Shown here piece by piece: positions 1-5,836 of a stretch of DNA of 23,094 nt. This stretch comes from Lysobacterales bacterium (GTDB lineage: Bacteria; Pseudomonadota; Gammaproteobacteria; Xanthomonadales; Xanthomonadaceae). The first letter of the stretch is position 1; every line of letters starts with the position of its first letter. The stretch is from positions 1 through 23,094 of the forward strand of contig JADKCY010000032.1 in the NCBI GenBank assembly GCA_016718605.1. Direction: 5' to 3'. Made by a program: the position numbers and the translations under genes. The notes beneath the pieces were generated by a model. That model had not been told where the DNA came from. It saw only the letters and a program-made list of their open reading frames with translations, and searched no databases.

Positions 1-174
1 AAGCCTGTAGGGGCTGTTGCTGTGCTGTCTATTCTTCTTTCGCTGGCGATGGGCGGGCCGTGGTGGGTCGCAGGCGCTTTGCTTCTGGTTAATATCGGGC
101 TTGGCTGGTTTCTTGAGACGCATTGCTCACCAAAGAAACCAGATAACCCGCATCGAATCAAGTACCCGGATTAA
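1..174 (+). CDS. C-terminal part of a small membrane protein (partial)
   Basis: The frame is open from base 1 to a TAA at 172-174, so the start lies outside the window. The visible 57 residues contain two hydrophobic stretches (about residues 3-16 and 21-41, rich in Leu, Ala, Gly and Trp), then a basic, polar tail ending HRIKYPD. This fits a small inner-membrane phage protein of the kind found at the end of late or lysis cassettes, but no family is recognised. It is the only rightward gene at this end and is closed by a hairpin terminator directly downstream. It converges with the P63C gene. Confidence 0.6.
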   Translation, partial: KPVGAVAVLSILLSLAMGGPWWVAGALLLVNIGLGWFLETHCSPKKPDNPHRIKYPD

Positions 175-180
175 CGCAGA

Positions 181-212
181 AAGCCCGCCTAGCTTTTCGG
201 CCGGGCGGGCTT
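181..212 (+). terminator. Hairpin terminator between convergent genes
   Basis: Perfect 9-base inverted repeat AAGCCCGCC (181-189) / GGCGGGCTT (204-212), with TTGTTCT following. It lies just after the stop of the rightward partial gene and before the end of the leftward P63C gene, so it can serve both directions. Confidence 0.75.
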
Positions 213-245
213 GTTCTGTCAGGCGGTGGTAGTTTAGGGTCGGCC

Positions 246-1292
246 CTATCTCGAGATAGGCAGATACAAAGTAAACTGAACGGGGTGTCTTCCATAGTGC
301 TCCGCTACTTTGTTCCTTAGTTCTCTCATGTCTGTGCATGTTTTGGCCATGCCAATCACCTCATAACATCTCGAGACAAGTTGGCGCGCGCCATAGTTAT
401 CGGTGAGCTGTTGGTGCCAACGAACCCCCATCGGGGGTTTGTTAGCCTTAATGTAATCGGCAACATCAGGGTCTAGGGTGTCGTAGATCAGCTCAATGAC
501 TAGCTTCCCCCACCACTTTGGACGGGAATGCAAAGTGCCTTTCCATCCTGTCAGCCTTCCGAACTCAGCCCAAAGCTCATCAGGGAAGGTTTTTTCCCAA
601 GCCCTCAGTTCTTCCGCGATGAAGGCGCGTAGCTTAACTTGTAGCGCGTCTTCTGCTCGTTCGTACTGGTATCCGGTAGCCTCGTCAATAAGTGCTTCAA
701 GGCCTATTTTTGCGCAAGCAGATAGAAACATACTGGCTTTGATAGCCATTTGTTGCTGTCGATCTGTCATCTTTGTTTCAGAAGATGGGCTGAACGACGA
801 CTGCAGCGCAGCCACAAAGCCTTGGCATATTTCGATCATTAAGTCAGCAGGAAGCCCTTTAGCCGCTCTCTCTAGCCCCGCCACTTCCTCGAGCCTGAAC
901 GGGACAAGTCTCTCGACTACGGAAGCCACGTCAATAAAGGGTTCTAGAGCTTTTACCCCTAGATACTTCTCGAGTGCTCCGCCGCCTTTAATTCCAGTCA
1001 AAAGCTCTGTTGCCGACGTTCTCCCAATAACTTTCTGGCCATTATCTAGGACATAGCAAGGGACTTCTAGGCCGACAATATTCAGCGCCCCTCTCCATCT
1101 TGCGATCGGCATGATTTCTGATGGCTCGACAAGCTCCACTTCATCTGTTGCTATTTGTAGTTCTTGCTCTCGAGATTTAGCCCATCTCGTCTCTGCCGCT
1201 TTTTTTGCGATTTCAGTCCTTTCTTTCGATGAAAGCGCTGATGCTCGAGCTACTCCGCCCCTTGCTTTCCCTACAGGCTGATCTTGGTCCAC
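246..1292 (-). CDS. P63C-domain phage protein
   Basis: 348-residue protein with a GTG start at 1292, preceded by AGGAGATAGCAC, a good ribosome-binding site. The N-terminus is basic and polar. The central and C-terminal parts match the P63C family (named for prophage proteins; function unknown): an early segment with LNIVGLEVPCYVLDNGQKVI, then a helical region, and a C-terminal block with WGKLVIELIYDTLDPDVADY, PMGVRWHQQLTDNYGARQL and MRELRNKVAEHYG. It is transcribed alone from a promoter overlapped by an inverted-repeat operator, so it is regulated apart from the large operon, as expected for an accessory gene. The family call is from recognised sequence blocks; its biochemical role is not known. 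Confidence 0.75.
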   Translation of the reverse strand: MDQDQPVGKARGGVARASALSSKERTEIAKKAAETRWAKSREQELQIATDEVELVEPSEIMPIARWRGALNIVGLEVPCYVLDNGQKVIGRTSATELLTGIKGGGALEKYLGVKALEPFIDVASVVERLVPFRLEEVAGLERAAKGLPADLMIEICQGFVAALQSSFSPSSETKMTDRQQQMAIKASMFLSACAKIGLEALIDEATGYQYERAEDALQVKLRAFIAEELRAWEKTFPDELWAEFGRLTGWKGTLHSRPKWWGKLVIELIYDTLDPDVADYIKANKPPMGVRWHQQLTDNYGARQLVSRCYEVIGMAKTCTDMRELRNKVAEHYGRHPVQFTLYLPISR

Positions 1293-1321
1293 GTGCTATC
1301 TCCTGTTGTTTGCAGTGAGGA

Positions 1322-1389
1322 ATGCTAGCATCTAGGAAACGCCAGTGCAAGCATGAGTTAAAACATGCTTGCATTATTGCAAGCATGTT
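1322..1389 (-). promoter_or_regulatory. Promoter and operator of the P63C gene
   Basis: On the minus strand -35 TTGCAC (1345-1350) and -10 TAGCAT (1322-1327) are separated by 17 bases. A 10-base element TGCAAGCATG occurs at 1346-1355 and 1378-1387 and inverted at 1364-1373. The last two form a perfect palindrome with 12-base arms and a 4-base centre (1362-1389). The first copy overlaps the -35. This fits binding of a dimeric repressor upstream of and over the promoter; the repressor is not identified. Confidence 0.6.
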
Positions 1390-1400
1390 CCGGGACAGGG

Positions 1401-1432
1401 AAAACGCCCCCTCAGAAAGATGACTGAAGGGG
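1401..1432 (-). terminator. Terminator of antirepressor module 1
   Basis: On the minus strand CCCCTTCAG (1424-1432) pairs with CTGAGGGGG (1407-1415), one mismatch, and is followed by CGTTTT. It lies 18 bases after the stop of the zinc-binding gene and would end the AntA-Rha transcript. Confidence 0.65.
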
Positions 1433-1449
1433 AGGGGCTGTTAGTCCCT

Positions 1450-1731
1450 TTATGCTGGGATAGCTTCCGCTGAGCATGCCCAGTGCGCGCAGTTGAAGTG
1501 CATCGTTGCCCCATATGGAACGGCGCCCTTGCTGCATCCATACACAGTCTGATAACAACCAAGCGTATCTAGCTTTAGGTGCTCGATGGTCCTGTTCTTG
1601 CAAAGCTTGCATGCCCGACGCTCGGGGTTCATTGCGCATGTTTGCTCATGAGCCTCCATCGCCTTCCTGCTGGTCAGGACTTTCCGGCCGCACCCGAATG
1701 AACACGCAAACGCCTTCACTTCTTTAGGCAT
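1450..1731 (-). CDS. Small zinc-finger-like phage protein
   Basis: 93 residues. The first half has a C-x3-C-x13-H-x3-C pattern (C10, C14, H28, C32), like a single classical zinc finger. The second half has a CKLC knuckle (C41, C44) and further Cys and His, which could form a second metal site. The start overlaps the end of the Rha gene by 8 bases, so the two are probably translationally coupled. It is the last gene of the module, followed by a terminator. No specific family is recognised; nucleic-acid binding is a reasonable inference from the Cys/His spacing. Confidence 0.65.
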   Translation of the reverse strand: MPKEVKAFACSFGCGRKVLTSRKAMEAHEQTCAMNPERRACKLCKNRTIEHLKLDTLGCYQTVYGCSKGAVPYGATMHFNCAHWACSAEAIPA

Positions 1732-2455
1732 GTGATGCTCCTTGAAGTCTGGCTTTCGATGCTCGCGATCCCGGGAACAAAGTTTGCCCCGGTATGCTCT
1801 TTCCGGTTACCGCTGCCACTTTCTCAACTTCCTTTTTGGCGTGCTGGTAAATTTCTTTGTAGTGCCAGCCTTCGTTCATCCCTTCGCGCAATGCTCGCTG
1901 CGCAACGATTTCAGCCATCGCCAAGACGATCAGTTGGCTTGTCTCCAGCCGGTCGCGGAAGCCATCGCCAACGGCTTTATCGATCATGAAGAGCGCTTGA
2001 TTCTCCATCTTCGACAACTGCATGTAGTATTTTTGAGCGCTTTGGCTGCCCTGCGCTTTGGCGTACTCGACGAACTCTTGAACGATCCCGGTAAATTCAA
2101 ACCGGACTCCTTTTCCGTCGGATCGGGTCTTTTGCCATTCAACAGATGACCGCTTGCGCTGCAAGCTGAGCTCTTTTTCTTCGAGCTCTTGCCAGCGATC
2201 AACTATTGCAGCGGTGAATTCTGGGCAGTTTTGCGCCACCAGAATCAAGCTGTCACGCTTATTTAGTAGGTATTCGGTGTATGCATTGCCATTGTGGATG
2301 AACTCCTGCATTGCAAGGGTTCCAATGACTCCGGATGCTGCAAGCCGCTCAGCGCTAATCTTAATGTTACTGTGCTGCTTACCAATGAGGGCAGCAATCT
2401 CTCTGCTGCTCATGGTCAGGCTTGGCGTATTCGAAAACGGGACGATGGCGTTCAT
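1724..2455 (-). CDS. Rha-family phage regulatory protein
   Basis: 243 residues from the ATG at 2455, which has the strong ribosome site AAGGAG eight bases upstream; an earlier in-frame ATG at 2476 overlaps the antA stop but has a weaker site. Residues about 10-95 match the Rha (pRha) family: LTMSSREIAALIGKQHSNI, a Y-x-EYLLNKRDSLILVAQ core and AAIVDRWQELEEKE. The C-terminal half (WQKTRSDGKGVRFEF, YAKAQGSQSAQKYY) is a second conserved phage-regulator region. Rha proteins are temperate-phage regulators; some affect growth in hosts lacking IHF. The gene sits directly behind AntA in a C4-controlled module, so it is probably induced together with antirepressor activity. Confidence 0.8.
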   Translation of the reverse strand: MNAIVPFSNTPSLTMSSREIAALIGKQHSNIKISAERLAASGVIGTLAMQEFIHNGNAYTEYLLNKRDSLILVAQNCPEFTAAIVDRWQELEEKELSLQRKRSSVEWQKTRSDGKGVRFEFTGIVQEFVEYAKAQGSQSAQKYYMQLSKMENQALFMIDKAVGDGFRDRLETSQLIVLAMAEIVAQRALREGMNEGWHYKEIYQHAKKEVEKVAAVTGKSIPGQTLFPGSRASKARLQGASHA

Positions 2456-2475
2456 ATACTTCTCCTTGTCGGGCA

Positions 2476-3015
2476 TTAAAGCTTTTCCACTTTGTCGCTT
2501 GCGCTGGACTCGAACATCACTGCCGCAGAAATAACCTCGCATAGCATGCTGGTGTGCGGAGCCTTGAGATTGGCTGCGCACAGGCTTTGCAGCAGGGCGG
2601 TTGCGTTGATGATTGTCTGTTCGCTGGATGCACCTACAACGGGGTTGTAGCGCGCAAGCTGTTGGCGGCTCAACATCGTAGCTGCTGGATAAGCGCTGCG
2701 GCCTACCTTCTTCTCTATCTGGATGAAGTAGCGACGGACTTGGCGCCCGATGGGATTGTTTTCGAGCATGGCGAGTTCTTTGGCCATGTCGAGGGTGAGG
2801 TGGTAGTCCGTTGCTGGACGGCCTCCGGTTTTGCACAGATTTGTGCAAAAGTCTTCGCCTTCTGTGAAGGAGTACTCCGAAATGCGGCGACGAATCCATT
2901 GATCGAAGCGATCGCCTACTTCAAGCGCGGTATGCAGATCACGCGCATTGCAAAGCTGAGTGGATTGGTTTTGGAACTGCCCGGTGAATACCGGTACAAG
3001 ACTGTTGCTGGTCAT
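2476..3015 (-). CDS. antA: AntA-type phage antirepressor, copy 1
   Basis: 179 residues; ATG at 3015 with CAAAGGA as ribosome site. The AntA/AntB N-terminal domain is clear: LCNARDLHTALEVGDRFDQW, then DYHLTLDMAKELAMLENN, and GRQVRRYFIQIEKK. The last 80 residues are a helical tail. Antirepressors of this class counter the prophage repressor and cause induction. The same frame stays open upstream to 3186, so the true start depends on the leader, but the 3015 start has the best site and the expected domain boundary. The gene follows a C4-like antisense RNA and a leader able to hide its ribosome site. A paralogue lies at 16896-17438; 62 bases of the core are identical. Confidence 0.85.
   Translation of the reverse strand: MTSNSLVPVFTGQFQNQSTQLCNARDLHTALEVGDRFDQWIRRRISEYSFTEGEDFCTNLCKTGGRPATDYHLTLDMAKELAMLENNPIGRQVRRYFIQIEKKVGRSAYPAATMLSRQQLARYNPVVGASSEQTIINATALLQSLCAANLKAPHTSMLCEVISAAVMFESSASDKVEKL
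2747..2808. repeat. 62-bp identical direct repeat, copy A (antA core)
   Basis: Identical to 17161-17222. It encodes the DYHLTLDMAKELAMLENNPIG block of both AntA paralogues while the flanking codons have diverged, so it marks either recent duplication with conversion or strong constraint. Confidence 0.9.
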
Positions 3016-3162
3016 GGCACGTCCTTTGTTGCGGTTTTGAACCGCCAGCCCAGACGCCAATCTGGGCGGGCGACCGAACGGGAGTTGGCGTACCGCAAAG
3101 GCGACGGCGAGCCCGAAGGCTCCTCCCGCCCGGCCGCCCATAAAGGGACGCACCAAGGCAAT
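3016..3162 (-). promoter_or_regulatory. Leader of antA copy 1: C4 target and SD-sequestering fold
   Basis: Order on the minus strand: the conserved block CCTTTATGGGCGG (3134-3146); hairpin GAGCC-TTCG-GGCTC (3109-3122); target segment CCTTTG then ACGCCAA then CTCCC (3080-3101); hairpin CCCAGA-TTGGCG-TCTGGG (3049-3066); hairpin GCGGTT-CAA-AACCGC (3031-3045); and the SD CAAAGG (3023-3028). The target can pair with the upstream C4 RNA. Alternatively TTGGCGT and CAAAGG downstream pair with its ACGCCAA and CCTTTG, as nested helices that would hide the antA SD. A leader frame runs through here and ends in TGA overlapping the antA ATG, which suggests coupling; its start is uncertain (GTG or TTG, no clear site). 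Confidence 0.65.
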
Positions 3163-3245
3163 AAAAAAGCCACTCGGCAAATGCACGGTGGCTAATCGCC
3201 ACCTTTGTCAGGACGCCAATCCCGATCCACTGTTGTTTCAGTGGT
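3163..3245 (-). ncRNA. c4: C4-type antisense RNA, copy 1
   Basis: The 5' end falls at the hairpin CCACTG-AAACAA-CAGTGG (3227-3244), about 7 bases after the -10. Then come the antisense segments GGGATTGGCGT (3213-3223) and CAAAGG (3202-3207), the hairpin GGTGGC-GATTA-GCCACC (3187-3203), and GTGGC followed by six T (3163-3173). GCCAC can pair either upstream or with GTGGC to form a terminator (3163-3192). The antisense segments are complementary to 3080-3101 just upstream of antA. Hairpin, two-part antisense, terminator and location before an antirepressor match the C4 RNA of phages P1 and P7, which represses ant expression. The family call rests on architecture, not on a model search. Confidence 0.75.
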
Positions 3246-3251
3246 AAGGAA

Positions 3252-3281
3252 AGCATAGTCCTGCAGGACGGCGATTGTCAA
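3252..3281 (-). promoter_or_regulatory. Promoter of C4-antA module 1 with palindromic spacer
   Basis: -35 TTGACA (3276-3281), 18-base spacer, -10 TATGCT (3252-3257). The spacer contains the perfect 12-base palindrome GTCCTGCAGGAC (3258-3269). The -35 overlaps the stop codon of the preceding gene. The predicted start is at the base of the C4 hairpin. Confidence 0.75.
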
Positions 3282-3469
3282 ACGCTAGGATTCTGCGCCC
3301 TGGTAGCGCGGATAACAGCGTCAATGGCTTGAAGGTAGGATTTCTGGTAAATGCGCTGCTGCCTGGGGTTTGTGTATCGCATAGGGTTGCAATGGCGCAG
3401 ACTGAAAGCATCCGCCCGGCCTGCTTTATGCGCCTCAACGCGCAGGGCTCTGGATTGGGCGCCGCTCAT
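3278..3469 (-). CDS. Small basic phage protein
   Basis: 63 residues, rich in Arg, Ala and Gln, with a helical C-terminal half (RQQRIYQKSYLQAIDAVIRA). The start codon overlaps the previous stop in ATGA (3466-3469). It ends inside the -35 of the C4 promoter. No family recognised; it has normal coding character and fits the operon, so it is probably real. Confidence 0.5.
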   Translation of the reverse strand: MSGAQSRALRVEAHKAGRADAFSLRHCNPMRYTNPRQQRIYQKSYLQAIDAVIRATRAQNPSV

Positions 3470-3657
3470 TGCGCAATCCAGTCGTAGCCGTCCGCGATGC
3501 GCTCACGCAGGCGGTATGTCCACTCCCTGAATTGCGGCGCCATGTGAGGGCCGTAGCGGAGAATTTCGGTTACTTGAAAGCTCAGTTCATGGTTGGGTCT
3601 AGCGATAATCATGCCGTTGTACGGGCCTCCGATGCAGGGCCATGCTATCGCGCTCAT
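3466..3657 (-). CDS. Small phage protein of unknown function
   Basis: 63 residues: MSAIAWPCIGGPYNGMIIAR at the start, then a Trp/Tyr/Arg-rich second half ending GYDWIAQ. Both ends are joined to neighbours by ATGA overlaps, typical of translational coupling in this operon. The PCIGGPYNG motif resembles short phage proteins of unknown role; no function can be assigned. Confidence 0.6.
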   Translation of the reverse strand: MSAIAWPCIGGPYNGMIIARPNHELSFQVTEILRYGPHMAPQFREWTYRLRERIADGYDWIAQ

Positions 3658-3992
3658 TGCATTGCCCTCCCAATCTCTGCTGCTGCGCGGACAATTGCAC
3701 GGCGCGTCGCCGCGTATTCGTTATCGTGATCACTGTACTGCTCATGTGCGGAAACGTTTCCGTCATCTTCTTGCGGGATGCACTCGAAACAGACTTTGTA
3801 AGTGCCTCTGAGGATGCTGATATCGAGCGTCACCGCCAGCCGTAAGGCATCTCCATCGGATTGAAGCGGGTTCCAGACTTTCCCTTGGTCATTCGGCGTC
3901 AGGATTCCAGCCTCGTGATCAACGCAATTGCACCATTCGCCCACAATCCCCACAGCCTTGGCCGCGAGTTCAAGCAGTTCTCGGTCGTTCAT
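3654..3992 (-). CDS. Phage hypothetical protein, paralogue of the 7898-8248 product
   Basis: 112 residues from ATG 3992, with a G-rich site (GGTGGGGG) upstream; a GTG three codons earlier is possible. The N-terminal block NDRELLELAAKAVGI, the central WNPLQSDGDALRLAV and the C-terminal ATRRAIVRAAAEIGRAM are characteristic of a widespread phage family of unknown function. The middle has a Cys cluster (C24, C26, C70, C73 approximately) that could bind a metal. A second member in the same operon shares the conserved ends but differs in the centre. The role is unknown. Confidence 0.75.
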   Translation of the reverse strand: MNDRELLELAAKAVGIVGEWCNCVDHEAGILTPNDQGKVWNPLQSDGDALRLAVTLDISILRGTYKVCFECIPQEDDGNVSAHEQYSDHDNEYAATRRAIVRAAAEIGRAMQ

Positions 3993-4188
3993 GACCCCCA
4001 CCCGTGAGTTTGTTCAGGATTTGCTCTGCTGTCAGCCTGCGGCCGGTGTGCTGCCCGCATGCATCATTCGGCGCACTGCGGAACATATAGCAGTGCCCGC
4101 CATCTGGATTCTGCTTGTGGTCGCAGGTCGCGCAGTTGTTGGGGTTAGATTGCTTTGGCCCGGCCATGAAACCGCCCGGCCCGATCAC
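3970..4188 (-). CDS. Small Cys-rich phage protein
   Basis: 72 residues from GTG 4188, chosen because GGAGG lies 7 bases upstream and GTGA overlaps the preceding stop; an internal ATG at 4167 has no good site. The core NNCATCDHKQNPDGGHCYMF followed by DACGQH gives four Cys and several His in a zinc-knuckle-like arrangement (C-x2-C ... C ... C-x2-H). It overlaps the next gene by 23 bases. Metal binding is inferred; function unknown. Confidence 0.6.
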   Translation of the reverse strand: MIGPGGFMAGPKQSNPNNCATCDHKQNPDGGHCYMFRSAPNDACGQHTGRRLTAEQILNKLTGGGHERPRTA

Positions 4189-4331
4189 GGCGCAACCTCC
4201 GCGCTCTCGCCGGGCGGCGGAACAGGGATCTTTCCTTCGATCATCTGCGCAAGGCGCTCCATGCTCCACACTTCCGTCTCGCCGTCGGCTGTCTCGACTT
4301 GGATGCTGACTGCCCGAACGATGGTGGCGCA
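4185..4331 (-). pseudogene. Start-less open frame, possible frameshifted small gene
   Basis: Between the TGA at 4332-4334 and the TGA at 4185-4187 one frame is open for 48 codons and reads like a protein (VRAVSIQVETADGETEVWSM, then RLAQMIEGKIPVPPPGE), but has no ATG or GTG near its 5' end. The ATG overlapping the upstream stop (TGATG) is one base out of frame with it and gives an Arg/His-rich nonsense-like product. Removing one base in GCGCCACC would join that ATG to the good frame. Either this is a single-base frameshift, or translation starts inside at the Met of WSMERL (25 residues) or at a rare codon. It ends with GGAGG, which serves the next gene. Confidence 0.45.
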
Positions 4332-4586
4332 TCAGGCGGTTTCTTGTGCGACCACTGACGCCGTTGCGGAAGTCTGCGCAAGGAGTTCCATTCCGTTCAT
4401 CAGCAAAGGATCATTGACGCCACGCCGCAATTCCTTCGCCACGAAAATCATGCGGTCATGGCTCTTTTTTGCTGCCTCGTCTCCGCCCCATTCGCCGTAC
4501 TCGTCTGTGCTGCATTCGTGAATGAGGTGGGCTTCGGCTTGAAGTATTTCGATTGCCGCCAATACGGCTCTGCGGAATTTCATCAT
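4332..4586 (-). CDS. Small helical phage protein
   Basis: 84 residues. Strong site AAGGAGCA just before ATGATG, so the start is 4586 or 4583. Predicted mainly helical: basic amphipathic N-terminus (KFRRAVLAAIEILQAEAHLI), acidic centre (CSTDEYGEWGGDEAA), then a second helix. No family recognised. It follows the RNA ligase by 14 bases in the same operon. Confidence 0.6.
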   Translation of the reverse strand: MMKFRRAVLAAIEILQAEAHLIHECSTDEYGEWGGDEAAKKSHDRMIFVAKELRRGVNDPLLMNGMELLAQTSATASVVAQETA

Positions 4587-4600
4587 TGCTCCTTTGCGGA

Positions 4601-5593
4601 TTACTGCTCTGCCATCAAATAGGAATTGCTGATTGCCTTGAAACTGCGTTGGCCGTCGTGGCGTTTGAACACCAGCCCTTCGCGCTTCGCGTTGGGGTTC
4701 AGGCTTTGACCCTCAGCGATTGCAAGCGCATGATCTACAGATGCGGGCAGCGTTGCCTTGTAGTGCAGGATCGGAACATGCTTGAGGCCAAGCAAACCGC
4801 AGACCTCGTGCCGCTCGGTCGGAGACAGATACGTCTGCCGGTCAATATCGAACACATCGAACACATAGAAGTCGTGACCGAGGATCTTCTCGGGGTTGCC
4901 CTGGATGCCTTCGCCGATCAGCTCCCCTTGCACGGCGATGTTTTTCCCATAGACGGACAGTCTTGCTGGGATGTCGTTCCGGTGCGCAACCTTCCAGAAG
5001 GTGTTCCCTTCGGTCTCATGCAACTCCAGGTTGCGCGAGCAGACGCCGGTTTCCCCTTGGTTGTGAAACACAGTCATGCTCGACCCGTCCAGTTTCACTG
5101 TGACCTCGTATTCGCCTGCATCATCCAGGTAGTGCGGGACGTTCTGAATGCGCTCCTGATCCGTCTTCGGGATGAACCCGGGGAAAGATCCTTTGGCGTT
5201 CCCAGCAAGGCAGGCGGGCATCGGCGGCTCCCACTTCGTAACTCCCAGCGCTGCGGCTAGATCCGCCCCGCATGGCAGGTCCGCCAGTTCAGGGAAGTTC
5301 GCCACGGGAAGCAGCAGCCCTTGAGACAGAGCCCCGCGGAGCTTGATTGTGCGCAGGCGCGCACCGAGTTCGCCTACTGCATTCTTGCGGAATTGCTTTT
5401 CGAGGAAGGAGAAGCGCGGATCGCTTGCTGACAACCAACTATCGATCTCGAAATACAAAGCGACATCAGACTGCGAGAACTCGCCTTTCTTGACGACGCA
5501 CTGCCAGCCATCCACGAAAGCCAGCTCGATCTTGTCGGCGCCGGAGATGGGTTCAATTTTTGACACGGTTCTGTAGGTGACGAGCTTGCGCAT
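4601..5593 (-). CDS. ATP-dependent RNA ligase, DRB0094 type
   Basis: 330 residues; ATG 5593 with AGGAGCGCCA upstream. The nucleotidyltransferase motifs are in order: motif I KLDGSS (adenylated Lys about K167), CSRNLEL (about 185-191), QGELIGEGIQGN (motif III, 222-233), FYVFDVFDI (IIIa), REGLVFKR (IV, 304-311) and the Lys of SFKAIS (V, K319). The first 120 residues form the OB-like N-terminal domain of this family (KIEPISGADKIELAFVDGW, ALYFEIDSWL). Members seal RNA ends through ligase-AMP and RNA-adenylate. No polynucleotide kinase is nearby. A plausible role is repair of tRNAs or other RNAs cut by host defence nucleases, as in T4, but that is inference. Confidence 0.88.
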   Translation of the reverse strand: MRKLVTYRTVSKIEPISGADKIELAFVDGWQCVVKKGEFSQSDVALYFEIDSWLSASDPRFSFLEKQFRKNAVGELGARLRTIKLRGALSQGLLLPVANFPELADLPCGADLAAALGVTKWEPPMPACLAGNAKGSFPGFIPKTDQERIQNVPHYLDDAGEYEVTVKLDGSSMTVFHNQGETGVCSRNLELHETEGNTFWKVAHRNDIPARLSVYGKNIAVQGELIGEGIQGNPEKILGHDFYVFDVFDIDRQTYLSPTERHEVCGLLGLKHVPILHYKATLPASVDHALAIAEGQSLNPNAKREGLVFKRHDGQRSFKAISNSYLMAEQ

Positions 5594-5836
5594 TGGCGCT
5601 CCTGTTTGGTTATGGATGGAATGATAAGATGTGGACAAGCCTTGTTTTGTAATGGCTTGCAAGGCACAATGCGCGCCTAGCCGCCGTGACAAAAACGTGA
5701 CACGGATTCGGGGTTGTCTTTTTGATATCCAATCCAGCGCAACTTCTGTTCTCCACAGTTTCTGTGAATAACTCTGCGCCGAAAGACCCGAATGCAACTG
5801 GCGATGCGGGATTTGCTTGGGCGATCAGTTTTTGCG
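5594..5836. other. Non-coding gap between integrase and RNA ligase
   Basis: 243 bases with no credible gene. It contains the direct repeat CGTGACA at about 5690 and 5697 within CCGTG...CACGG, an AAGCC/GGCTT inverted repeat near 5640-5665 and an A+T-rich stretch near 5720. Being next to int it is the natural place to look for an attachment site or ligase promoter, but no convincing -35/-10 pair, att core or terminator was found. Confidence 0.4.
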
